This document shows, in pieces, positions 11,961 to 22,070 of a DNA stretch of 64,000 nt (its first letter is position 1; each line of letters opens with the position of its first letter). The DNA comes from Xiphophorus maculatus (Eukaryota; Chordata; Actinopteri; Cyprinodontiformes; Poeciliidae). A program made the position numbers and the translations under genes. The stretch is from assembly GCF_002775205.1 (NCBI RefSeq), contig NC_036460.1:3664056-3728055 (forward strand). Reading direction: 5' to 3'. The notes under the pieces were generated by a model. The model searched no databases. It had not been told where the DNA came from and saw only the letters and a list, made by a program, of their open reading frames with translations.

Positions 11961-12660
11961 AATATTAATTGTATTTTTATTCAACTGTAAACAAAAAATC
12001 ATCATAATTAACAAAAATAAAGGCTTGAAAACATCCATCTTATTGAGTCAATATGTTTCACTTAGTTACTGTAGTTAATTGAATTAAACTGCTTTTACTC
12101 TGATTTATTGAATATGACACAGAAGTGTTACTGACAAATTTAATAAGTGCTCAGAAACCAAAAAGAGTTTTATTTAAAGTTAAAATTTTTTTCTTTAAAA
12201 GACACTCTGCTCAACTCAACCTTTTCGCTGCAAATTAAAATTGTTTCACCTATTTTTCATCAGGTTCTACAGAGTCCTGCTAATGACCCAGTTACTCCAG
12301 GTGTGCTGAAACTCCTCCCGTGAACTGAACCTATAAATAAATTCAGCAAGAACAAATAGCACCTGTTCATAAAGATGAGCCACAATTAAACCTGAGGACA
12401 TATACAGTATGTTTTCTCCGCTGAATTAAACAGATTTACCATCAGCAGAGAAAAGCACCGACTTCCACCATTAGGCACAAGGTTTGTTATTTTTTTGTGT
12501 TTTTTTTTTCTTGTCAAAGAATTTTAAAAATCAGGTTTTTATTCTAACTTTATAAAATTATGAGTGAATAATTAACAAAATTAAAAAATAATACATTCAT
12601 AAGAGTAAATGTGACTGGCAGAATAAGACGAATGTCAAAAAGATTATTTTTTTTCTTAAA
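11960..12660. other. No gene seen
   Basis: AT-rich sequence with no recognisable coding or RNA feature. Confidence 0.4.
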
Positions 12661-12681
12661 AGTGTCTAGAGCTAAGCTTGG

Positions 12682-13020
12682 GTTGCTAGGTGATGGGCAG
12701 AGTTCCGCTGGGGTTGCTAGGTGACGGGCAGAGCTCCGCTGGGGTTGCTAGGTGACGGGCAGAGCTCCACTGGGGTTGCTAGGTGACAGGCAGAGCTCCA
12801 CTGGGGTTGCTAGGTGACAGGCAGAGCTCCACTGGGATTGCTAGGTGACGGGCAGAGCTCCACTGGGATTGCTAGGTGACGGGCAGAGCTCCACTGGGGT
12901 TGCTATGTGACGGGCAGAGCTCCACTGGGGTTGCTAGGTGACAGGCAGAGCTCCACTGGGGTTGCTATGTGACGGGCGGGGCGTGGCTGGGGTCAGTAGG
13001 TGAAGAGGCAGCGCCTGCTG
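12682..13020. repeat. 31-bp minisatellite with one X-box-like site per unit
   Basis: Units start at 12682, 12713, 12744, 12775, 12806, 12837, 12868, 12899, 12930 and 12961, exactly 31 bp apart; an eleventh, degenerate unit starts at 12992. Each has GTTGCTAGGTGAC or a one- or two-base variant, then GGGCAGAGCTCCACTGG. The inverse GTCACCTAGCAAC fits the RFX-type consensus GTNRCC-N-RGNAAC. Flanks (AGAGCTAAGCTTG before; GCGGGGCGTGGCTGGGGT and GCAGCGCCTGCTGATTTGTGA after) match the centre of family-A MITEs, so the array is an expansion inside a MITE remnant. Confidence 0.92.
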
Positions 13021-13439
13021 ATTTGTGACGTTACATTCTGGAGGTTTTTGAAACGCTTTGTTTTCCAGACACCAAAAAATATTAATTTACAGCCAAAACC
13101 CATTTGGCTGTTCTTTTATAAACACTTGGGCTGCTTTTAGAAACAGTAGAAACCCAAATGAAAGTATAAAAATGTGGAAAATGTGAGTTTTGCATAATAC
13201 GCCACCTTTAGGTGGGAGCTCTTGCCGTTACACAACATCCATCTCAAGCAGAGGGAAAGCAAAATCTCACACACCTTCAACATACCTGCGAGGATACACA
13301 CATCTCTGGCATTACTTCTGACTCACAGAGAGACTCTTCACCCAGACGCTGACATTTCTGGCTTTCCGCTTTACTGGCTGGCAGCTAAACCAACAAAATC
13401 TGCAGGATGAGCTGTTAGCACCATGGTGGATAAAAAAAG

Positions 13440-14380
13440 AAGCAGGAGTGAATTTCTGCCAAAAAATTTACCCTTCTGAGATTTTTTCAGTTTAATCTCA
13501 GAAATGTTCTTGTAAAAATGAGGAAATTTATGAGTTTTGAAAAGTCAGAAATTTTGCTAGAAGAAAATGGAGATTTTGAGATTGATTTCAGAAAATGTTA
13601 TGAAAATACTTGGAAATTTCTGAGTTTGAAAAATCAAAAATAATCTTAAAAACAAACTCACAATTTTTCTAAGATTAATCTTAGAGCTTTTATAGAAAAA
13701 ATAAGGAAATCTTTGAAGTCAAAATTTTTTGACTTTTGGAAACTCAGTTATAAAGTCAAAAATTTGCAAGAAAAAAAAAAGATTAGTTTCAGAATCTTTT
13801 TAAGAAACAAGAACAATTTTGAGTTACAAAAATGTAAACCTTGCTTGAAAAACACTCATAAATTTGAAATAAATTGCAGAATTTTCCAGAAAAAGTATGG
13901 CTGTGTTTGAAAAGTAAAAAATGTGCTAGGAAAAACTCATACATTTTGAGCTAAATTTCATAAATTTTCTGGAAAAATCTAAAATTTTCTGAGTTTGAAA
14001 AGTGGAAAATTTGTGAGAATTATTCTTTTTTTAATTTTCCAGAAAAAAACACAAGTTTGAAAAATCTAACATTTTCCAGCAAATTTTTGATTTTTCAAAC
14101 CCAGAAAATTCTTTGATCAAATTCAGAAATTTCTTTGTTTTTTCTGAAAAATATCTGAGCTCAGACTTTTAGGGTTTTTTTCTCTCTTGCAAATATCCGA
14201 TAGAGGTTTTTTCCTAGCAAATTTAAATTTTTTTCAAACTGACAAATTTCTTTGTTTTTCATCGAAAATTTCTGGGTTTTTGTAGCAAATTGTAACTTTT
14301 CAAACTCAAAAATGTCCTGGTTGTTTTTTCTGAGGTTTTTAGTGGAAATGTACTTCTTTGTGAATGTAGTGGCCCAATAC
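13440..14380. repeat. AT-rich degenerate array of 'GAGTTTGAAAAATC / AAATTT' motifs
   Basis: Variants of TTTGAAAA.TC, AAATTT.TGAGTTT and CAGAAA.TTT recur in both orientations over about 900 bp. No clean period is visible. Open frames within it are low-complexity Lys/Phe/Asn and are not genes. A similar style array is at 29090-29660. Confidence 0.55.
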
Positions 14381-14451
14381 GCCATCCTAGAGCTGCAAGC
14401 TGCTGCAAAGTCTGATCAGATGGACATGCTTCCTAGCCTGGGAGCATGAAT

Positions 14452-14488
14452 GTGTGTGTGTGCGTGTGTGTGCGTGTGTGTGTGTGTG
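14452..14488 (+). repeat. (TG)n microsatellite, interrupted
   Basis: TG units with CG interruptions (TGTGCGTGTGTGTGCG). Confidence 0.9.
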
Positions 14489-14802
14489 TACCACAGATGG
14501 TGAGGCTGTGAAAGCACCAGAGGTGCCTGAGCTCATTAGGAAGCAGGACCATACTCCGGTGCAGAGCGGAGAGAAGCAGGGTGGGGGTGATGCAGAGCCG
14601 AGCCTAAAATGTTTCACCTCAGACTCAAAGATCCGATGATTCTCCGTCTGCCGCCTCAGAAACCAACATTTACAAACTCTTCCTCTGCGATCAGACACCA
14701 GGAGGACATCCATCACATCTGTTGGGAGAAATAAGTGTTTAAAAGGTGAGAGGTTGTTCAGAGGCTGCAGGCTGAGCTGTGCGGCCCACAGGCCGGACTC
14801 TG

Positions 14803-14816
14803 GCGCCACCTACCGG
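14803..14816. promoter_or_regulatory. CTCF-like core motif
   Basis: GCGCCACCTACCGG matches 13 of 14 positions of SYGCCMYCTRSTGG. It lies in a relatively GC-rich, non-repetitive patch (14500-14830) downstream of polr1g. Confidence 0.3.
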
Positions 14817-14924
14817 CCACAGCAAGGATTCCTCCGCTGCGTCCGGGAAAAACGGAAGTTTTTAGAAAAAACGGCAAAGTTGATCAGGAAGTTGAAGTTT
14901 GCTATTAAATTAAATGCAGGGTTG

Positions 14925-15300
14925 GGTAGTAACTAGTTGCATTTACTAACTTTTTTGAAAAAACTTACTTGTAGGAGTATTTTTACTACGCTGTACTTTG
15001 AGTAATTTTATCATGAAGTATTTCTACTCTTACTTGAGTAAAATTTCTGGATTTTCTACCCAATGAATGAAAAACAAACATGTTTTAACCAAACATTCAC
15101 CAGACAGAGACACACACCTGCAGTTTTTGTTAAAGTTTCATATTGAAAGATTTGGAAAAATTTTTGTTTTGTCTGATTTTATTTTTTGTTACTTAAATTA
15201 TTGTCATTTTGATCCCTAAAACACCAAATTTTCCACTTAACTTGATATTTTGGTCCAAACCTTCATATTTATTTTAAAACTGAATTGAATAAAAAAAAGT
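14925..15300 (+). mobile_element. hAT-type MITE family D (copy 2)
   Basis: Starts CAGGGTTGGGTAGTAACTAG, contains ACTTGAGTAAAATTTCTGG and TGAATGAAAAACAAACATGT. The right end is lost. Confidence 0.65.
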
Positions 15301-15419
15301 TCGTTTCAGAGGACTTTATTGAGAGGAATCAGAGTAATGAAATTTTAATTAAAAACATTATTTAGCTGTTATTTATTTAGGATTTTCACTTTTCAGTCCA
15401 TTTTTAGTCTTCAGTTTGT

Positions 15420-15605
15420 TTTAACCTGAGTTTTAATTTGCTGTATTATTTTTCTTATGTTCTAAATTCTCACTTTCTGTACAGCGTCAATTATTTTCCT
15501 GTTTTTGTATTTTTTTAAAAACCATAGTTTGAATCTACATTTTGTTGTTGGTGCACAGGAATTTCCTCAATCTGGGACAATAAAGGATACTTATTTATCC
15601 TTTTA
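15420..15605 (+). mobile_element. LINE 3' tail fragment
   Basis: Ends with GGAATTTCCTCAATCTGGGA then CAATAAAGGATACTTATTT, the typical 3' tail of several fish LINEs (AATTTCCC..TGGGA..AATAAAG.AT). No coding part survives. A similar tail is at 17862-17997. Confidence 0.45.
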
Positions 15606-15854
15606 AATGCTATTTTGTTGGGAATAAACCCACATTTCAAATGCTATCTCAGCATCCTGCATCACTTGGATGGAAAAGTCATTTAATCTTCTTTCATCCA
15701 TGTTATTGTTGGATTTCATGGCCACAAATTTGGTTTTCATTCCTCCAGGATGAAATCACATTTTTAAGAAAACCTTTGGTCTGAATTCAAAACTGCAGTA
15801 CAAAAAAAAGCACCAAACACTTTTTTCCCTCATTAAAAGTTTCTTTAATTTCTT

Positions 15855-16560
15855 TTTATTGTTTTTTGACCCAAATCATTCCTGAAAGCTTCGGCTGAAA
15901 AACCAACAGTAAATCTGTGGTTGTGCAAACAAACACACCGACAAAGAGCAAATCTAAGGCCATGAAATCCACCAGGAGTCGACAGGAACTGGACCAAACC
16001 GAGGAGATGCTTCCCCGTTTCCCATCCTGCCGCCTCGTCCAGCTGCTGTGACGGAAACTGGCCTTAAAGAGACAGTACGTAACCTTCACAAGAAATGTTT
16101 ACAAAGTATTTATGGCTTAACACAGATACATTGTAAAAAATCCGAGCTCTTCTGCCTTCTCCCAGTGCCGACTACAAACAACCAATCAGAGCCAGGAGGC
16201 GGGTCTTAGCGCTGTCAATCACCTTCCCCCGAGAATGCTAAGGCTAGTTAGCGTAGCCATATCCAATGATGGTGGATAAACAGTTTTCTTGTAACGGTGA
16301 GTTGTTTGTCCGTCTCTAGCACTTTTAGCAGAATAAATGATAAATGAGATTGATTGACAGCGCTAAGCCCCGCCTCCAGACTCTGATTAGTTGGTTTTGG
16401 TCATTTCTTCTGGTGTCAGTAGCAGCTCAGGGATGAGGTGGAGGAGATCAATCTTTTCAGAGAATATCTGTCTCATAAACGTGAAAGAATCCTTTTTTAT
16501 AAATGTTACATGCTGCAGCTTTAAGCGTTTACGTCTGAAGACTTTCAAAGATGGAGGGAA
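15855..16560 (-). other. Probable polr1g 3' UTR with embedded MITE
   Basis: Downstream of the polr1g stop on the minus strand the first good poly(A) signal seen is AATAAA (plus strand TTTATT at 15855-15860). The interval includes a palindromic TTAA-flanked MITE (16064-16524). If the signal is used, the mature mRNA would contain most of a long inverted repeat. The 3' end is inferred from the hexamer only. Confidence 0.35.
16064..16524. mobile_element. Palindromic MITE flanked by TTAA (family B)
   Basis: TTAA at both ends (16064-16067, 16521-16524). Terminal inverted repeats read TTAAAG..nCAGTACGTAAC and inverted TTAAAGCTGCAGCATGTAAC. The arms carry CCAATCAGAGCCAGGAGGCGGG..CTTAGCGCTGTCAATCA and its inverse. 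TTAA target sites suggest a piggyBac-like origin. It lies in the probable polr1g 3' UTR. Confidence 0.75.
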
Positions 16561-19500
16561 TCAGGAGTGAACGTCCTCCTCAGTTCTGCTTTTCTTCTTC
16601 TTCTTCCTCTTCCCTGAACTCTCTGCTGCGTCGCCATATAGAACGTCCAGCGGCTCACATTTCACAGAACCTGGTTCCACTTTAACTTTCACGCTGGGCT
16701 CCAGTCCTTCCTCAACCTCCTCCCGCTCCCTGTCCTTCTTCTTCTTCTTCTTCTTCTTCATTGTCTTCTCCTCTCCGAAAGGAAGCCCCGCCGCTGTCGC
16801 TTCGTCCAGATTTTCGTCGGATGGTTCCTGTTTCATCTGCAGCAACAGTTCCGCTTCTTCCGACTTTATCCGCTTCTCTTTCTTCTTCTTCTTTTTCCTC
16901 TTCCTGCCTTCCTCCTCCTCGTCATCATCACCCACCCGGCCTCCATCTTCTACGAACTGCTTCATCACCAGCGGCCGCAGCGTCGTCGACGACGGCCCGA
17001 ACGCGGCTCCGTCCGCCTCGTTCTCCGCCACGTAGGTGAGCTTTGGAGTCTTGCTGCCGAACGGGTGGAACCGCTGCTTGAGGCCGGCCGGGACGGCGGG
17101 CGCCGGGGCGGCCGGCACGACGTGTGGCGCCTGCTCGCCGCTAGCGTCCCCGTAGCTCTCGCAGATGTTCAGCAGGCCGGAAAAGGCCGGAGCGAAGACG
17201 AAGCCGTCCGACGTCCGGCTGTCGCTGGTGAGCAGATGAAGGTCGTTGGGGCGGGACGACGCCAGGACGCTGTAGCTCTGCTGGACCGGTCCAACCGGAA
17301 CCTTCAGGGTCTGGAGACCCGACAGGGGAACCTGGACGCCGCTGAAGCTGCAGGGAAAACAAGTGGAGAGTTGGAATACACATTTTGTCTAATGTCAAAT
17401 ACCCTAGTATACTTAAATTAAGATAACTACATTTTCAGCAAAATATAGCAGCTTGTTTTAAGTCAATAATTCCTTAATATTGATGAAAAAGTTCTAGGAA
17501 GTTCCACTGGTAGAATATTTCACTTATAACAAGACATTTTTCCCATGTTACAACGGAAATTATCTGCCAGTGGAACTAAAACTGGGTTGCTAAGTAACGG
17601 GCGGTGCTTGGCTGGGGTTGCTAGGTAACGGTGCAGCTAGAACTTTATCAACATTAAGAAAAGATTGACTTAAAACAAGCTCTTATATTTCGCTGAAAAG
17701 TTACTTGTAAGTTTGTTTTGTCTTATTTCAAGTGTAACAAATATTTAAACAAGAAACTAGAGTAGAAACACTTGGAAAGATTTCAACAGGAAAGATTTCT
17801 AAGAACATGGACATTTGTGTGGGTAGGTTGTTCTCTAACATTACACTGCAAAAACAAAATCTTATCAAATTTATTGAATGTAATACAGACCGCTACAAGA
17901 GATCTTTCCTGCCAACACCAATTAAAATATACAACAACTCTTTGAAGAGTTACAACATTTAATTTCCCTTTGGGATTAATAAAGTATTTCTGAATTTTTA
18001 ATTTTCTTTGAAATATTTCCTGTTCGCTGCAAAACACAAAATCTTTGGTCTAGTTTCTTCTGAAAATATCTTAGTACACTTTAAATAAGGCAAAACTAAC
18101 TTACAAGTAACTTCTTAGCAAAATAGGAGCTTGTTTTAAGTCTAATTAATTAACATTGATGAAAAAGTTCTAGTTCCACTGGTAGAACATTTAACTTATA
18201 ACAAGACATTTTTCTCATGTTATAAGTGAAATAATCAGCGTTCTGACTGATCTTTTACGCAGACCTGTTGCAGTAATCAATGCAACTACAGAAACACATG
18301 GATGAGTTCCTCTAATCCTGGAAACGTTCTCCAGGTGATAGAAGGCCGACTTTGTAACCGTCTCTATGTGTCCTGAAGGTTCAGGTCAGAGTTCATCCTG
18401 ATCTCTAGTTTAAAGCTGTAATAACTGAAGCTGTGCGTTTTCTCTAGATCGTTCCTCTGTAGGTCCAAAAATAATAACTTTAGTTTAGTTTCTGTTCAGC
18501 CGGAGAAAGTTTTGGCACATCAACACAATTACCTGTTCTTAGCTTCTGTTCACTGATTGGACGGTTCAATGGTCACCTGGTGACATCATAATGTAGAGCT
18601 GTGTATCATCTGTGTATTTATAGTAACTATTGTAATTTCTTGACATAACCGGAGCTCAGAGCCGGCCCAAGGCAATGCAAGTTAAATGGCTGCTTAGGGC
18701 CCCTAAAACACCAAGCTATAATGAAGATTTTTAAATAACATTGAAAAATACAAATTAAATGCCATTACATATGGGAAAAGTAGTTCCATATTATTTTATA
18801 GATGGTACACATATAATAGGTTAAACTCTTCCTCCTGTCACGTTTATATTAAACTTCTTAACTTGTTTACTGTAAATTCAATGTTTTTCTGCTGCCGTTT
18901 CTTTCAAATAATTGAAATAATATGTGACCATTTAAATACCACTCTGCATTTCAAAATCCTAATTATTATTTTATTGTTTGCTACTTCTGTAAGGTTAAAA
19001 TCAATAGACATGATAACAACAGCCTGATGTAAGCTAGTTACAAATGACGCTAACGGTAGCCGGTATGCTACATACAGGCCAGTAGAGTCGCTTAGGATCG
19101 ATGAAGCACCTGGTGTTGACATGTTGGTATAAAGGGCCTCAACAATGACAATATGCTAAAAGCATGGGGCTAGCTCTGCCTGAGCTAACAGGAGCATGTA
19201 GATAACAGGGGTCCCAGGACTGAACCTTGTGGAACGCCACATGTAATTTTTCTCCATTCAAATGACAAGTTGACTCAAACAGTCAAATACTGGTCATCCA
19301 TGTCTTTATCATGGGAAACCAATAAATGTAGATGGAAATTATGGGTGCAACTTATTCATTTGAAATGAAACCAACATTTTACAATTGAGAAGATGACAAA
19401 CAGGAAGGAAATTAAGGTTTATTTTAAAAATATCTTCATAAAAATAGCGATTAAAAAAACAAAACAAACTCGTTGAACATAAAGTCTTTGTGGACTGGAT

Positions 19501-21535
19501 TGAACCAAGATCTCCTCACCAGCTGCTATTGTTCTATAAAATCTAAAAGTGGCCAGTAAACTACGGCAGAAAAACTGACAATCATCCCTGACTGAGTTCT
19601 GAGAGGATTTTCAACCTCACGTTCCCGGCTGAAACGGAACAACAGCGAGAGAAAACCGCAAGGACAACCCTTCATTTCCATTTAAGTTCTTGTAAAGATG
19701 GGAATGCATGATAACGGACGCAAGGAGCACAGGCTGTACCTACCAGTGGGGGTCGAAGCTGGCAGGAGCTTTAATGAGCCACAACTCATTCTCGTTGTTC
19801 CTCAGATTGTCTGCCAGCGTGCTGCTGCAGGGGACGTGGCAGAAAGACACAAAGTCCTCAGGACACTCCAACCGCGCGGTCTTCCTCGCTGCAGAAACAA
19901 ACAAGCAATTCTTCATTAAATAAGAATTAGAAAGCGGAGGATCTGTCAGCTTAGGACTATGTGGGAAAACGCTTCCACGTGTTTTTGTTTTGTTTTTATT
20001 GGGATGTTTTGTGAGGGACAAACACAAATAAAAATCTGAAAAGTGAGGGAATTTTATTCAATTATGGTGTCAAAATGCACAAAAACTTCACTGTAAAAAC
20101 ACAAAATCTTACTGAGTATTTTTACTCTAGTTTCTAGTGCAAATATTTTAGTGCACTTCAAGTAAAATAAAACTAACTTATAAATAACTTCTCAGCAAGA
20201 TGTAGGAGCTTAGTTTAAGTCAATAATTCCTTAATGTTGATGAAAAATCCCATTGGCAGATTATTTCTAGACCCGTCGCAATAAACAATAAATCAATTAA
20301 TCCCATGAAAAATTAGAACGAAATCAATCATTTCCACGATTTATTGTTTTTCTCTTTTCCCACTAAAAACTGGGTGATAAAAGTCTTCAGTTTGGTGCTT
20401 TGGTCTCAACTAGCCCTTTTTTTGAAGAGCAATTTTGTTTACAAAGACTTCATAATTCATTTTATTTGTTGTTTTATTTATTTTGGATACTTAAAATGTA
20501 TTCCAGTTCCAGTGTTAAATGATCATTATAATTTAAAGTTATTGATACTTGGTAATGCAAGACCATTATATTGCTTGAAAATGGTTTAAAAACAACAATA
20601 TTAATTGCAATAACTTCTGGGACACTTTATCATTCACAAAAAAATATTGTGACAAGTCTATTTGTTTCACTTATAACATGGGAAAATTATAAGTGAAATA
20701 TTCTACCAATGGACCTAGCACTTTTTATCAATATCAAGGAATTACTGACTTAAAACAAGTTACTTGTAAGTTAGTTTTGTTTTATTTCAAGTTTCCTAAA
20801 ATATTTGCACAAAAACTAGACCAAAAAAACTTTTTTGCAGTGTACCAAAGTAATTTTTAGGATAAAGGATCAAAGCTTTTGAAGTAAGTATTCATTTTAA
20901 CAAGAAATTAGTCTTAAAGGAAAGCTAAAATGTCATAATAAAACATTTTATAGACTTTTTTTTTTCATTTTTAGGAACAAAGTCTACATAAAATGTATTA
21001 GGTTACAAAAAGACACTTTTCACTGCAAAAACACTAAATTTCACCAAATATTTTTGGTCTTGTTTCCAGTTGAATTAAGACAAACTTAAAAGTAACTTTT
21101 CGGCAACATATAAGAGCTTGTTTAAAGTCATTAACTTCTTAATGACTTAAAACATTAAGTCATTAATGAAAAAGTGCTAGTTCCACTTGGTAAGAAATGT
21201 ATGGAATGAATTACCGCCATCTACTGGCATGGAGTGTGTCTCAAACTGTATTATTTTATACATAAATTATCAGTATTCGTATTTAATTAAGCAACTTTGT
21301 TGATTAACAACACGCATAGTCAAAATAGTTATCTCTAATTCATACTGAAAGTGTAGTAATATTGTAATATTAACTTTTTGGTCTGAGATAACATTTTAAA
21401 ACCCATTTCTTTTTGCACCAACTTAGCTTAAATTACATCCGTCTGCTTACCGGGTTCTTTCTGCCGTTTTGTTGTTTCCGTGGCAACATTATCCGTTTCA
21501 TCTTCGCTCGAAGACGAAGAAATGTCTTTTGGCAT
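16561..21535 (-). CDS. polr1g: polr1g: RNA polymerase I subunit RPA34-like (PAF49/ASE-1/CD3EAP), three coding exons
   Basis: Exons on the minus strand: 21535-21451 (85 nt), 19888-19744 (145 nt), 17347-16561 (787 nt, TGA stop). All junctions are GT-AG (donors gtaagc and gtaggt) and the phases join cleanly to give 338 residues. The family is the vertebrate counterpart of yeast Rpa34, a nucleolar Pol I subunit that dimerises with the RPA49 subunit and supports rRNA transcription. Family hallmark: the ELWLIKAPASFDP block (about residues 63-75), then CFSGVQVPLSG across the exon 2/3 junction, matching the human ELWLIQAPADF...CFNG...VPLSG pattern. The N-terminus is a Ser/Asp/Glu-rich acidic stretch; the C-terminal third has Lys-rich basic tracts alternating with acidic and VKVEP/VKCEP segments, as in ASE-1. 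It is shorter than human (about 510 aa) because the basic tail is shorter. The gene is divergent from irf2bp1. Introns carry palindromic MITEs. The identification is firm; exact UTRs are not visible. Confidence 0.93.
17380..17797. mobile_element. Family-A MITE in polr1g intron 2 (copy A5)
   Basis: Both arms and the centre are present except the outermost left end. The X-box-like pair GTTGCTAAGTAAC (17586) and GTTGCTAGGTAAC (17617) is 31 bp apart. It starts within about 35 bp of the exon 3 acceptor. Confidence 0.85.
17842..18240. mobile_element. Family-A MITE fragments around a LINE 3' tail (copy A6)
   Basis: Left end TTACACTGCAAAAACAAAATC at 17842 is followed by a LINE tail (17862-17997; GAGATCTTTCCTGCCAAC and AATTTCCCTTTGGGATTAAT then AAAG). 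A second family-A arm and centre follow at 18027-18240 (CGCTGCAAAACACAAAATC to GAAATAATCAG). It lies in polr1g intron 2. Confidence 0.7.
18240..19325 (-). mobile_element. L2-type LINE fragment, interrupted by a hAT MITE
   Basis: On the minus strand the frame around 18300-18360 reads AFYHLENVSRIRG, the L2 RT C-terminal segment also seen at 57440-57500. 3'-type sequence such as GTGACATCATAATGTAGAGC and AACCTTGTGGAACGCCACAT continues past the inserted element (18657-19178). The coding part is broken by frameshifts. In polr1g intron 2. Confidence 0.65.
18657..19178. mobile_element. hAT-type non-autonomous element with 8-bp target duplication
   Basis: Ends CAGAGCCGGCCC and inverted CAGAGCTAGCCC (10 of 12 identical). 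Flanks CCGGAGCT (18649-18656) and CCTGAGCT (19179-19186) are an 8-bp target duplication with one mismatch. Length is 522 bp. There is no transposase. It is inserted in the LINE fragment. Confidence 0.8.
20089..20842. mobile_element. Family-A palindromic MITE split by a nested element (copy A7)
   Basis: Left arm 20089-20267 (TTCACTGTAAAAACACAAAATC...GGCAGATTATTTC) and right arm 20669-20842 (ACTTATAACATGGG...TTTTTTGCAGTG, then TA) are separated by a 393-bp hAT-like insertion at the point of symmetry. In polr1g intron 1. Confidence 0.85.
20268..20660. mobile_element. hAT-like MITE nested in copy A7
   Basis: Ends TAGACCCGTCGCAATA and inverted TAGACTTGTCACAATA (13 of 16). Flanks ATTATTTC and TTTGTTTC are consistent with a decayed 8-bp duplication. 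The interior is AT-rich. A related terminus begins at 23934. Confidence 0.7.
21021..21190. mobile_element. Family-A MITE fragment (copy A8)
   Basis: Starts TTCACTGCAAAAACACTAAA and ends near AGTTCCACTTGG, with an internal small palindromic duplication (ACTTCTTAATGACTTAA). In polr1g intron 1. Confidence 0.75.
21214..21227. promoter_or_regulatory. CTCF-like core motif in polr1g intron 1
   Basis: CCGCCATCTACTGG fits the 14-base CTCF core consensus SYGCCMYCTRSTGG at every position. It lies about 220 bp inside polr1g intron 1, at the edge of a family-A MITE fragment (21021-21190). It could also be part of a repeat, since CTCF-like motifs are common in vertebrate transposons. Confidence 0.4.
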
Positions 21536-22070
21536 GTTTTATAGTTCAAAAATTACTGCTAACGTTATAACTCACAGCGTTTTTTAGCTCAACACACATG
21601 GCTCTGAGGTGGGAATGAACATGTGTTGACACAAAGTGAACCCAGACTTGGAGTACGTCCGGGTCACGGTGGATTGTAGTTCCACCTCCCGGTTTGATGG
21701 TAGTGTCTGAGTCGGTAGCGCCGATCAAAACAACTCAAACACCCACAATCCCCCTCGAATTATTACGTAACGTACCAGCGTCTGTCGGGGGAAAAACAGT
21801 TGACAGGAGCGAGAAGTAGGCCGAACAGGATAAACAAAGCAAATAGATGAAAAATAGCTTAGACGACTTTAATATTTGTCATTATTTTTAATGTTAAAAA
21901 TGAGTAGTGTTTTTCTAAAGTTGTGTTGGGTCTATTAAGGCGGAAAGTTTGTCGAAAAGAGAGGGCGTCCACCTGTCGAACCGAAATAGGTTAACCAAGC
22001 TAACCTGCGTTAGCGTGCTAGCTGGCTGTTTGAACCCGAACAGGTGTGCCAGGTGGCCCGCCAGGTAGCC
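21536..22070. promoter_or_regulatory. Shared divergent promoter of polr1g and irf2bp1
   Basis: Only 535 bp separate the two start codons, which point away from each other. The interval is richer in CpG than the flanking introns, especially toward irf2bp1, and contains an ACGTAACGTAC stretch near 21765 (CRE-like half sites). No TATA box is evident, as expected for a housekeeping bidirectional promoter. Transcription start sites are not determinable from sequence alone. Confidence 0.6.

Noticed and set aside
12682-13020. CRISPR-like array
   Set aside because: Units are contiguous 31-bp tandem repeats with no unique spacers, in a vertebrate genome.
13713-13910. Lys/Phe/Asn-rich small frame
   Set aside because: Product of an AT-rich degenerate array; composition explains it.
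22044-22070. Upstream in-frame start for irf2bp1
   Set aside because: The frame is open upstream, but 22044 is a GTG; the first ATG is 22071, has G at -3, and gives the usual short lead before SRRQ.
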